A stretch of 40,291 nt of DNA from a virus: positions 1 through 40,291 of the IMG/VR virus record IMGVR_UViG_3300009161_000101; one strand, given 5' to 3'. The notes below the pieces were generated by a model, which worked only from the letters and a program-made list of their open reading frames with translations, searched no databases and was not told the origin of the DNA. Of the stretch, positions 18,469 through 24,899 are shown piece after piece (the stretch's first letter is position 1; each line of letters opens with the position of its first letter). The translations under genes were made by a program, and so were the position numbers.

Positions 18469-20582
18469 TGCCTTCGTTTATTAATAAAAATGGTTCATGG
18501 AAAACTGTTCTTGATGGATTTATTAATGTAAATGGTTCATGGAAAAAAATTCTTTATGGATTTATAAATGTTGCAGGAGCATGGAAATCATTCTGGTCTG
18601 CAGGTCTAGTGCCAGAAATTTCTCAACAAGTTACAATTTCTAAATCAACAAATACTAATGGAACTATAAAATTAACTGGTAAAAACTATTATTGGACAAA
18701 CTTTTCTAGTGGAATTTATCAATTTGAAAAATATAATAGTGCCTATACAATATGGGTTACCCCTGAAATGGATGGGGGAACTATTACAAATCCTTCTATT
18801 GGCGCATTTAATACAAAAACATATAATGTATTGCAATCAGATATGTATCCAAATAAACAAAATAAATTTAGATTTTCTGTAGTAGCAACATCATCCACTG
18901 GTGGTGCAACAACTTCAAGTTCTGATTCTGTTATATTTGAAATGCCAAGAGATATAACAAATTTAACAATTAATGAAAATACTTATACAGCAGTTACAAA
19001 TAATTATGCAATAACATTTACATGGACTCCATCTCAATATTCTGGATCTCAGACAATACAGTATAAGAAATCTTCAAGTAGTACATGGTTAAATTGGGTA
19101 GCAGTTGATGGATCAACTGGATCTGGAGGAGTTGGTGCTCTTGATGCTGGAACATCTTATGATTTTAGAGTATTACCTTGGACAGGATCAGCAGAGGATG
19201 GATATTATGGTAACTTTTCAAACATAATAACTGCAACTACTCGTACTGCAAATAAACCAGGAACACCAATTAATTTATCAGCAAGTGATATTACAAGTAA
19301 TAGTTTAACATTTAATTGGCAGGCAAATAGCTCAGGTGGGGCTGCCACATATTATCTTTGGACCTATAATACTAATGGTGCAACTCCAAATTCGGGTAAT
19401 GCAGTATATTCAACTAGTACACCTATAAATGGATTAAACCAATCTACATTATATTATTTATGGGTAGTTGCTGGAAATGATGACGGGTACTCTAATTGGA
19501 CATCGATACCAGTCTACACTATATCAGCAGTTATTACCCCAGGTACTCCACAAAATTTAAGTCATACAAAAGATTATTCAAATGGTTATATAAGCACTAG
19601 TCTTGAAGCAATTTCTACAAGTTATAAAATACAAAGATGGAATTATACTGCCGATGTAAATTATTATTTAACTTGGTCAGCTGCAACAAATGCTTTATAT
19701 TATGAAATTTCTTATAATACTTCAAATTCAAATACAGGAACAGTTTGGACTACAACATCTAATACAAGTTTAACGGCATCATGGGGACTACTATCTATTT
19801 ACTCTTACACATATTATTATTGGGTCAGAGGAGTTTCTTCAGATGGAACACGGGGAAGCTGGAGTTCTGGTACTGGAAGTAATGCGCTAATACCTACATC
19901 AACAAATGCATCTCTTAGGCTATACCGATGTGATGATAGCGCATTTAGCAGCCGTACATCTTTATTAAATGATCTTGGCTATGAATGGACTGGGGTGAAT
20001 ACTTCATATTCACATTACGGTTATATATCCGCAACAATAGCAGGAACTTCAGTTAGTGCTAGGTCTACTGGATGCGTTCCTTATATTCCATCAATTACTT
20101 ATGGAACATGTGATTATTATGCATCAAGTAGTTCTTATGAATGTTCTGGGACTCAAAATAGAGACTATACAACATATTCTTATAGAAGAAAAATATATAT
20201 TGACGGAGTGTGGGACGGAAGCTCTTATGACACTTCTGGATGTTCAAGTAGCACAACATATGGATCTTATCAATATACAGTTGGTAGATGCGGATATACA
20301 GCAAGCACAAGTTGCACTTGTTACTATTCAGACTATGGTTCATATTATTATTCTCCTCAATGCTGTGGTAGCGAAACAACCGTATCATATACTGGAGCTG
20401 GTTCATATTCTCCAAATCCAAGAGCTTGCTGTCCAACCGTATATAAAACATCTAAATTTAATTGTACAAATTACGATGTTACAAATTCAGCAAGCACAAA
20501 TTACTATGACTGTTATTCAGTTGGAGCATGCACTGCCCCAAGAAACCCAGCAGGAACAAGAACAACTTGCTATGTCCCATAA
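18468..20582 (+). CDS. Receptor-binding tail fibre candidate, cysteine-rich C-terminus
   Basis: 704 residues, coupled to the preceding fibre gene by a TAATG overlap. Three tandem 14-residue units start the protein: FINKNGSWKTVLDG, FINVNGSWKKILYG, FINVAGAWKSFW. Residues about 160-265, 265-360 and 360-485 resemble fibronectin-III-like domains (for example PGTPINLSASDITSNSLTFN). The last 215 residues are rich in Tyr, Ser and Thr and hold 16 cysteines, including two CC pairs (QCCGS, RACCPT), which is strange for a phage tail protein and suggests a disulfide- or metal-held tip. The region contains no known glycosidase or peptidase motif. It is the last long structural gene, where receptor-binding proteins usually sit. 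Function inferred. Confidence 0.6.
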   Translation: MPSFINKNGSWKTVLDGFINVNGSWKKILYGFINVAGAWKSFWSAGLVPEISQQVTISKSTNTNGTIKLTGKNYYWTNFSSGIYQFEKYNSAYTIWVTPEMDGGTITNPSIGAFNTKTYNVLQSDMYPNKQNKFRFSVVATSSTGGATTSSSDSVIFEMPRDITNLTINENTYTAVTNNYAITFTWTPSQYSGSQTIQYKKSSSSTWLNWVAVDGSTGSGGVGALDAGTSYDFRVLPWTGSAEDGYYGNFSNIITATTRTANKPGTPINLSASDITSNSLTFNWQANSSGGAATYYLWTYNTNGATPNSGNAVYSTSTPINGLNQSTLYYLWVVAGNDDGYSNWTSIPVYTISAVITPGTPQNLSHTKDYSNGYISTSLEAISTSYKIQRWNYTADVNYYLTWSAATNALYYEISYNTSNSNTGTVWTTTSNTSLTASWGLLSIYSYTYYYWVRGVSSDGTRGSWSSGTGSNALIPTSTNASLRLYRCDDSAFSSRTSLLNDLGYEWTGVNTSYSHYGYISATIAGTSVSARSTGCVPYIPSITYGTCDYYASSSSYECSGTQNRDYTTYSYRRKIYIDGVWDGSSYDTSGCSSSTTYGSYQYTVGRCGYTASTSCTCYYSDYGSYYYSPQCCGSETTVSYTGAGSYSPNPRACCPTVYKTSKFNCTNYDVTNSASTNYYDCYSVGACTAPRNPAGTRTTCYVP
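18477..18602 (+). repeat. Three tandem 42-nt units encoding FIN-x-x-G-x-WK
   Basis: Three in-frame 42-nt units (18477-18518, 18519-18560, 18561-18602) at the start of the 704-residue fibre gene. The first two share most bases (tttattaat, ggttcatggaaaa); the third is more diverged. The protein motif FIN(V/K)xGxWK may be a trimerisation or attachment element that binds the upstream fibre. Confidence 0.8.
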
Positions 20583-20586
20583 TCTA

Positions 20587-20615
20587 TTTACAAAATTTAT
20601 TAGAAAAGGTATAAT
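20587..20615 (+). promoter_or_regulatory. Promoter with leaderless start at 20622
   Basis: TTTACA (20587-20592), 17-nt spacer, perfect TATAAT (20610-20615). The ATG begins 7 nt after the end of the -10, where transcription is expected to start, so the mRNA should be leaderless. The AAAAGG at 20605-20609 lies in the promoter and would not be transcribed. Confidence 0.78.
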
Positions 20616-20621
20616 CAAGAT

Positions 20622-21032
20622 ATGATATTTTTAGATTCTGAAAATTGGTTTATACAGGGTATAAAGCAAATTAAAATAGAGCAAGGCAAAACTGCTGAAT
20701 TAATGGCTATTATTATAGATACCGAAGTAGCAGACATTATTGCAATAGATCCACAAATATGTTTTAAGCTTATGAGCGCTACTAGTTTTCAAGAATGTCA
20801 AGTGACATCTGAAGAAAATAATCTTTTTTGTGTTGCTTTTGAATATATTAATTATATGACTCAAAATATTAATAGTGATAGCATTATATGCAATGAAAGA
20901 TTTTTTGCTATTTTAATGTCTGATCCTAAATTTATAAGAATAGAAAAAGAAAAACATAAATACGGGGATATGGTAAAATCTGGTTGGTCATATATTAATG
21001 AACAATTTATAATTCCAGGAGAATATGAATAA
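20622..21032 (+). CDS. Hypothetical protein (136 aa), post-tail region
   Basis: I do not recognise this family. The protein starts with a beta/alpha pattern (MIFLDSENWFIQGIKQIKIEQ; AELMAIIIDTEVADIIAID), has a helix (CNERFFAILMSDPKFIRIEK) and no membrane segment or catalytic motif. It begins the set of small genes after the tail fibres and is served by its own leaderless promoter; its stop overlaps the next start (TAATG), so it forms a unit with the zinc-ribbon gene at 21032. It could be a fibre assembly factor, given its place, but that is a guess. Confidence 0.6.
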   Translation: MIFLDSENWFIQGIKQIKIEQGKTAELMAIIIDTEVADIIAIDPQICFKLMSATSFQECQVTSEENNLFCVAFEYINYMTQNINSDSIICNERFFAILMSDPKFIRIEKEKHKYGDMVKSGWSYINEQFIIPGEYE

Positions 21033-21271
21033 TGTCTAAATGGGAAGAATATAAACAAAAAAATAAAGACAATCCTAAACCAACTAAACCATGGAGTTTA
21101 CTAAATCCATTTACAGAATATACAACAGAAGAGTTATTTGATAAAAGAATGGATATCTGTAACTCTTGCCCAGAATTAATACAGTTAACAAAACAATGCA
21201 AAAAGTGTGGATGTTTTATGGGATTAAAAGCAAAAATGACTAATTCAACATGCCCACTAAATAAATGGTGA
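21032..21271 (+). CDS. Small zinc-ribbon protein (79 aa)
   Basis: 79 residues with a cysteine pattern in the C-terminal half: C-x2-C (ICNSCPEL), then C-x2-C-x-C (QCKKCGCFM) and a final C (STCPLNKW). Spacing and the KMTNSTCPLNKW end match small zinc-ribbon proteins that are widespread in environmental phages; I recall these as DUF6171-like but cannot check. The N-terminal 35 residues are Lys/Pro-rich (YKQKNKDNPKPTKPW). TAATG overlap with the preceding gene. The function of the family is unknown; zinc binding is inferred from the cysteines. Confidence 0.7.
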   Translation: MSKWEEYKQKNKDNPKPTKPWSLLNPFTEYTTEELFDKRMDICNSCPELIQLTKQCKKCGCFMGLKAKMTNSTCPLNKW

Positions 21272-21281
21272 AAGGAGAATA

Positions 21282-21506
21282 ATGACATACGAATTAACTA
21301 ATTTAGAAAAAATTGGAGTAATTGACCAAAGTCTTAAAGAAATTGAGTTTAATATTTATATTAATCAAATAAATATTATCTCTGCTCAAGCAGACCCAAG
21401 CAATACTTTACAAGATCTTGAGCCCTATAATGCCATATTGACAAGCCTTAATTTACAAAAATCAGCTCTTTTGGCTGAAAAGGCTAAGGTAAATGACATT
21501 GACTAA
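21282..21506 (+). CDS. Small coiled-coil protein A (74 aa)
   Basis: 74 residues starting after AAAGGAG. Almost entirely helical with a heptad-like pattern (ELTNLEKIGVIDQSLKEIEF). It is clearly related to the next gene: both begin M-T-x-x-L-T-N-x-E-K-x-x-V-I-x-Q and continue K-x-x-E-F-N, so the two arose by tandem duplication. Cysteine-free. No known function; candidates are a virion-associated or assembly protein given the structural genes on both sides. Confidence 0.7.
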   Translation: MTYELTNLEKIGVIDQSLKEIEFNIYINQINIISAQADPSNTLQDLEPYNAILTSLNLQKSALLAEKAKVNDID

Positions 21507-21526
21507 TATTATTAAAATGCTATAAT
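21499..21526 (+). promoter_or_regulatory. Promoter for coiled-coil protein B
   Basis: TTGACT (21499-21504), 16-nt spacer ending TGC, perfect TATAAT (21521-21526). It lies over the stop of coiled-coil protein A. Expected start near 21533, so the transcript opens within or just before AAGGAGG (21531-21537). Both the 16-nt spacing and TGC repeat in the promoter at 22740. Confidence 0.78.
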
Positions 21527-21542
21527 ATCAAAGGAGGTAAAA

Positions 21543-21761
21543 ATGACAATAACATTAACTAATGAAGAAAAGCTTACAGTAATATCGCAGCACATTAAAA
21601 ATTTAGAGTTTAACAAGTTTAATCTTGAAATGTCACTAGTAGAAGAAAATGCTAGGCTAGAACCTAAATCAGATGAAATTGCATCAATCAATACACAAAT
21701 TGATGATGTTGAAGCGAGAATAACAGCATTAACTACAGAATTAAATAAGCTTCCTAAATAA
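21543..21761 (+). CDS. Small coiled-coil protein B (72 aa), paralogue of A
   Basis: 72 residues with strong Shine-Dalgarno AAGGAGG and its own promoter. It shares the N-terminal signature of the 21282 protein (TxTLTNEEKLTVISQ, KNLEFN), then diverges into a charged helical region (SINTQIDDVEARITALTTEL). The duplication with separate promoter suggests it is needed in quantity, as for a structural or decoration component. No recognised domain. Confidence 0.72.
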   Translation: MTITLTNEEKLTVISQHIKNLEFNKFNLEMSLVEENARLEPKSDEIASINTQIDDVEARITALTTELNKLPK

Positions 21762-21776
21762 ACAGAAGGAAAAAAA

Positions 21777-21956
21777 TTGGAAAAAGAAGAATTAATTATT
21801 ACAGCTTTACAGCAAAGAATGGGCGAATTGGTATCTAATTATGAAACTCAAATTGCAATTTTACGGGCAGAAATTACTCAACTTATTAATGAAAAGCAGG
21901 AACGTGAAAAATCTGTTCAAGAATACTCAGACTCCCTTAATAACATCACCAACTAA
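21777..21956 (+). CDS. Small coiled-coil protein C (59 aa)
   Basis: Short gene from TTG at 21777 with AGAAGGA 6 nt upstream, ending at TAA 21954-21956. Product of 59 residues, highly helical and charged (LQQRMGELVSNYETQIAILR; LINEKQEREKSVQEYSDSLN). It follows coiled-coil proteins A and B and may be a third, more diverged member. The downstream gene overlaps its end in the +1 frame by 53-68 nt, which is the longest overlap in this part and could also indicate a frameshifted fusion. Confidence 0.62.
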   Translation: MEKEELIITALQQRMGELVSNYETQIAILRAEITQLINEKQEREKSVQEYSDSLNNITN

Positions 21957-22302
21957 TTTTCCTTCAGGAATTGCAGTTAAAACTGATAAGGCAACTTATT
22001 GGATTAAAGATGAAAAGAGATATAAATTGATTTCAGACAGGGCTTCAAAATCTTGGTCATTTGCTACCGCAAATGCAACAGAAGAGGCCCTATCATTAAT
22101 CAAGATTGCAGGAAAACTTGGATTTAGAGACGGCTCTTTGATAAAGAATATAGCAGATGGTAAAATATATTTAATATCACAAAATAAAAAAAGGCATATT
22201 GTAGACCCAGATTCATTTACCAAGTACGGTTTAGATAGATCAAAAACTATAGAGGTAAGCGAAGCAGAATCAAATGCTCATGATTTAGGAGAAAATTTAT
22301 AA
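21889..22302 (+). CDS. Putative surface-binding domain protein
   Basis: 137 residues if started at ATG 21889 (132 from GTG 21904, after AGCAGGAA); the upstream in-frame region to 21841 is covered by coiled-coil gene C in another frame. The product carries two repeats of an aromatic-rich unit: residues about 31-75 (GIAVKTDKATYWIKDEKRYK) and about 78-125 (GSLIKNIADGKIYLISQNKK, then RHIVDPDSFTKYGLD). The second, 'YLI-x-x-x-x-K-R-H-I-x-x-P-x-x-F-x-x-x-G', is a repeat I know from secreted and phage proteins, often beside cell-wall enzymes, with unknown ligand. It ends in TAATG overlap with the next gene. Probably virion or envelope related; function inferred. Confidence 0.6.
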   Translation: MKSRNVKNLFKNTQTPLITSPTNFPSGIAVKTDKATYWIKDEKRYKLISDRASKSWSFATANATEEALSLIKIAGKLGFRDGSLIKNIADGKIYLISQNKKRHIVDPDSFTKYGLDRSKTIEVSEAESNAHDLGENL

Positions 22303-22736
22303 TGGCAGAAACATGGAAGTCCGTAGTATTCAATGAGGGTGCCCCACTAGATCCTAATGATTTAAATCAATTACAAACTAATTTAACAAACGTATTTAAC
22401 ACATCTAAGTCTTTATTAAATGCAACTAAAGATGCCTCTGGCACAAATAGAGTTGCAATTATTGACTCAAATGTAGAAACAATTCCATTAAGTGGAAAAG
22501 CAAACATAGCCTCTTCAGCGTATCCAGTAACATTTAGTTCTTCATTTAATTCTGGAACCGAAATATCATTTACGGCCTCTGTAGGAGACGTACCCTTATC
22601 GGGAGCTGGAGTCATATCTGTCGCAGCCGTTGTAACACCTGGAACTCTAAGCGGCAAGATATATGTTACAACTAGTTTAGCAAAGGCTGGTTCAGTTAAA
22701 GTGAACTGGATTGCAGCCCAATTAAAAGACATTTAA
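22302..22736 (+). CDS. Hypothetical virion-like protein (144 aa)
   Basis: 144 residues, TAATG overlap with the preceding gene. The N-terminal part (VVFNEGAPLDPNDLNQLQTN) is a helix-plus-loop motif that is common in fibre and virion proteins ('LDPNDLNQLQ'), then a Ser/Thr/Val-rich beta region (TFSSSFNSGTEISFTASV; VISVAAVVTPGTLSGKIYVT). Composition is like a tail or head fibre. It is the last gene before a terminator and thus ends the structural region. I do not recognise a family. Confidence 0.6.
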   Translation: MAETWKSVVFNEGAPLDPNDLNQLQTNLTNVFNTSKSLLNATKDASGTNRVAIIDSNVETIPLSGKANIASSAYPVTFSSSFNSGTEISFTASVGDVPLSGAGVISVAAVVTPGTLSGKIYVTTSLAKAGSVKVNWIAAQLKDI

Positions 22737-22739
22737 TAC

Positions 22740-22767
22740 TTGACGATATTTAACAATATGCTACAAT
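22740..22767 (+). promoter_or_regulatory. Promoter followed at once by a terminator
   Basis: TTGACG (22740-22745), 16-nt spacer ending TGC, TACAAT (22762-22767), the same spacing and extended -10 element as the promoter at 21499. Expected start near 22774, only about 8 nt before the terminator hairpin at 22782, so most transcripts would be about 33 nt unless the terminator is overridden. Confidence 0.72.
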
Positions 22768-22781
22768 TCCATGTAGTATGC

Positions 22782-22808
22782 AAAGTCACGAAACCGTGAC
22801 TTTTTTAA
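22782..22808 (+). terminator. Intrinsic terminator at the structural/replication junction
   Basis: 9-bp perfect stem AAAGTCACG (22782-22790) / CGTGACTTT (22795-22803), 4-nt loop AAAC, then TTTAATT. It ends the structural operon and sits between the promoter at 22740 and the metallophosphoesterase gene, so it could act as an attenuator for that gene. Confidence 0.88.
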
Positions 22809-22823
22809 TTTAAGGAACAAAGA

Positions 22824-23639
22824 ATGTCAAATGATTTAAAATGGATGCTCTCATCAGATCAGCAATTTCCGTACCAAGATGATAAAATGATTGAGCTTTG
22901 GTTTAAAGTAATGAAATGGTTTAAGCCAGACGTTGTAGACTACCTAGGCGATACAGACGATCAGGCATGCTACAGCAAGTATACTGACGGTAAACCAACA
23001 GAATTTTTAAAGGCATACAAGAACGATGATGTAACTAATGACTTAGAGTTAATGCTAAAAGATATGAAGATTGAAGCAAGCGGTGCTAGAGAATTTTATG
23101 CTAGGACAAGAAAAATGCTTCCGAAGGCTCAACTGTTTTCTGCTCTAGGAAATCACGATATAAGAATATTTGATTACCTAGATAAAAAGATTCCAGAGTA
23201 TGCAAAGCACGTAACCCCAGAAGCTTTATGGAGTTTAGATTCTTTAGGATACGATTATATATATTATGATAGTTTGCCTAAGAAGCGATTTGGAGATATC
23301 CATGTTCACCACGGACTTTCAATATCAGCAACTGGGGCAGTAAGAAAAGATATGGAAGACATGCAGGTTTCATTAATCAGAGGTCATTCCCATAGAATTG
23401 CTTCTCATATGGTAACTTACGAACTTAGAAATAATGGAAAAGGCGAAACTCTTAGAGGATATGAAATTGGTCACATGTGTGACGAAAAAGGTCCAGGAAT
23501 GAAATACACTCAGCATCATGATTGGCAAAAGGGATTTGCTATAGCACATATTGAAAATGGAAAATACCCACACGTACAAATGATACATGTATCTCCAAAC
23601 TATACATGCGTAGTTGATGGAAAGATGTTTGCCTTATAA
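22824..23639 (+). CDS. Calcineurin-like metallophosphoesterase
   Basis: 271 residues with all metal-site motifs of the family in order: SSDQQ (residues 10-14, D12, in place of the usual DxH), GDTDD (42-46), GNHD (109-112), VHHG (161-164) and GHSHR (187-191). Such enzymes hydrolyse phosphodiesters or phosphomonoesters with two metal ions; phage members have varied substrates (nucleic acid ends, nucleotides). The DxQ instead of DxH at the first motif is a variant that occurs in DNA-repair-like members. Shine-Dalgarno AAGGAAC precedes the start. It opens the early region and overlaps the next gene (TAATG). The cellular target is not known. Confidence 0.85.
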   Translation: MSNDLKWMLSSDQQFPYQDDKMIELWFKVMKWFKPDVVDYLGDTDDQACYSKYTDGKPTEFLKAYKNDDVTNDLELMLKDMKIEASGAREFYARTRKMLPKAQLFSALGNHDIRIFDYLDKKIPEYAKHVTPEALWSLDSLGYDYIYYDSLPKKRFGDIHVHHGLSISATGAVRKDMEDMQVSLIRGHSHRIASHMVTYELRNNGKGETLRGYEIGHMCDEKGPGMKYTQHHDWQKGFAIAHIENGKYPHVQMIHVSPNYTCVVDGKMFAL

Positions 23640-23824
23640 TGTGGTGTCAAAAATGTAAAGGAAGAGTTTTTGTAGATAGAGTGTTTTCTCAAAAACTTCA
23701 CATAGAACTTTTTTGCATTCTTTGTGGAAAAAGATGGATGATTAACAAAGAGACGAATAGGTTTGGTAAATGGTTAGAAAAAAAAGATCAGGCATACGCA
23801 AAAAGTTCCTCTATTTCTTCTTAA
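23639..23824 (+). CDS. Small zinc-ribbon protein (61 aa)
   Basis: 61 residues with two C-x2-C pairs (WCQKCKGRVF and LFCILCGKRW), spaced about 23 residues apart, a classic zinc-ribbon. The rest is basic (FGKWLEKKDQAY). TAATG overlap with the metallophosphoesterase gene. It could bind nucleic acid or act on host RNA polymerase; nothing in the sequence settles it. Confidence 0.72.
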   Translation: MWCQKCKGRVFVDRVFSQKLHIELFCILCGKRWMINKETNRFGKWLEKKDQAYAKSSSISS

Positions 23825-24249
23825 ACGATAAATTACATAAAGTAATTAGATCGTCTAGGGCGAAAGACGAACTAGTAGCATGGTCATACCTAGATAAAAA
23901 AAGAGTCCTGTATTCATTTTCAGATGTACAAAAGAATATGGAAACAGCATATACAATGAAACAAGCTGGACAAATATTGGGCAGGCACAAAGTTACAATT
24001 GAAGAGTATATACTTCAAGGTAAAATAAGCAAACCTCAGAAAGTATACCCAATAAGTAATCCAGATAGCAGATGGTATAAATTTATGTTTAGTGAATCTA
24101 GTATACTTAAAATACACGAGTATATACTTGAGGCTGGATATTCTAAAAATTTACCCTCAAAGGCAGAATTACAGGCCCTTCTCAAACACAACATGATATT
24201 GTATACTAAGACCGTTGATGGTTTTGTGCCAGTATGGAAGGCGGAGTAA
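23770..24249 (+). CDS. Excisionase/MerR-like DNA-binding protein
   Basis: 159 residues. The central part (residues about 57-100) reads as a winged-helix or MerR/excisionase type: TAYTMKQAGQILGRHKVTIE, then EYILQGKISKPQKVYP and the wing-like RWYKFMFSESSILKIHEYIL. The N-terminal 30 residues are very basic (MVRKKRSGIRKKF). It overlaps the preceding zinc-ribbon gene by 55 nt; no better in-frame start lies further on before residue 57. Since no integrase is present in the window, it is more likely a regulator of early genes than a lysogeny excisionase. The stop overlaps the next gene (TAATG). Confidence 0.65.
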   Translation: MVRKKRSGIRKKFLYFFLNDKLHKVIRSSRAKDELVAWSYLDKKRVLYSFSDVQKNMETAYTMKQAGQILGRHKVTIEEYILQGKISKPQKVYPISNPDSRWYKFMFSESSILKIHEYILEAGYSKNLPSKAELQALLKHNMILYTKTVDGFVPVWKAE

Positions 24250-24359
24250 TGTCTAATAGAGTTGTTGTCTGTGATATTTGTAGTAAAGAAATAGAGTTAC
24301 GCTGGGCAATATTTGCTAGCGATACCTTGCGAAGACATATTAAGGCGGAGCACAGTTAA
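24249..24359 (+). CDS. C2H2 zinc-finger micro-protein (36 aa)
   Basis: Small gene between two TAATG overlaps (start shares the previous TAA, stop shares the next ATG), so it is well supported by architecture. Product: 36 residues with C-x2-C (VVCDICSKEI) and H-x4-H (RRHIKAEHS) separated by a 15-17 residue loop, the pattern of a single C2H2 zinc finger. Bacterial and phage single fingers of this type bind DNA or RNA polymerase in some cases; here only zinc binding can be claimed. It is too short to be found in most gene calls. Confidence 0.75.
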   Translation: MSNRVVVCDICSKEIELRWAIFASDTLRRHIKAEHS

Positions 24360-24565
24360 TGTCAGAAACAAAAGTAAAGGTAGATCTTTCATTTACCAGA
24401 AATCTTGGTAATTATGAAAGCATTAAAATTAGTATTGGTGTGGAGGACGATGTTCGCTCTGGGGAAAATGTAGACTCAGCAACAGAAAGAGTATATAAGT
24501 TTGTTGAAGAAAAATTAATTAAAAAAACTCAAGAAATAGAAGAAGAGCTAAACAGTGGAAAATAA
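24359..24565 (+). CDS. Conserved hypothetical protein (68 aa)
   Basis: 68 residues. Beta strand pair (KVKVDLSFTRNLGNYESIKI, then SIGVEDDVRSGE) followed by a long helix (DSATERVYKFVEEKLIKKTQ) with acidic end. I know this layout from small proteins beside phage replication genes but cannot assign a function. It is coupled to its neighbours on both sides (TAATG; 11-nt overlap) and precedes the helicase-loader-like gene, so a role in the replisome is plausible. Confidence 0.65.
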   Translation: MSETKVKVDLSFTRNLGNYESIKISIGVEDDVRSGENVDSATERVYKFVEEKLIKKTQEIEEELNSGK

Positions 24566-24899
24566 TTTAGAAATTTTACAGGTTGATAAAAACAAGCAGC
24601 CATATGTTATGCTTTGGAAGTACGAAAAGTTGTATGAAGAAAAATATGGCAAAAAGCCGATGTTAAATAAATATAGAGATAAGTCAGCTATGAAAGATGT
24701 AATTGAAAGTGTTGGGTTTGAAAGGGGCATGGATCTTTTAGAATATTATTTTAAAACACCAAAGTATGGACACCCACTTATATTTTTTTTATATAATTTT
24801 GATAGAATGGACCGTGCAGAAAAAGAATTAATTAAAGATAAAAAGAATCGTAAACTTTTAAGAGAAGCAACTAAGAAGATGGTAGAGGGCGAAGAGTGA
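24555..24899 (+). CDS. Putative helicase loader / replisome accessory protein
   Basis: 114-residue all-helical, highly charged protein starting at GTG 24555 and overlapping the helicase start by GTGA. Helices include LWKYEKLYEEKYGKKP, YRDKSAMKDVIESVGFERGM and LLEYYFKTPKYGHPLIFFLY, then a basic tail (KKNRKLLREATKKMV). The position directly before a DnaB-type helicase with coupled translation is typical of phage helicase loaders. It has no Walker motif, so it is not a DnaC-type ATPase. Function is inferred. Confidence 0.5.
   Translation: MENNLEILQVDKNKQPYVMLWKYEKLYEEKYGKKPMLNKYRDKSAMKDVIESVGFERGMDLLEYYFKTPKYGHPLIFFLYNFDRMDRAEKELIKDKKNRKLLREATKKMVEGEE

Noticed and set aside
20095-20451. 118-residue open frame on the - strand in the same region
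   Set aside because: Antisense shadow of the cysteine-rich fibre end; no other - strand gene is supported and composition is not protein-like.
20056-20625. 189-residue open frame on the + strand inside the fibre gene
   Set aside because: It is out of frame with the fibre's 3' end, rich in Ile/Met/Leu/Gln as expected when Tyr/Ser/Cys codons are read shifted, has no Shine-Dalgarno and no domain pattern.
23770-24249. Excisionase indicating a temperate phage
   Set aside because: No integrase, attachment site or repressor is visible; small MerR-like DNA-binding proteins also occur in lytic phages.
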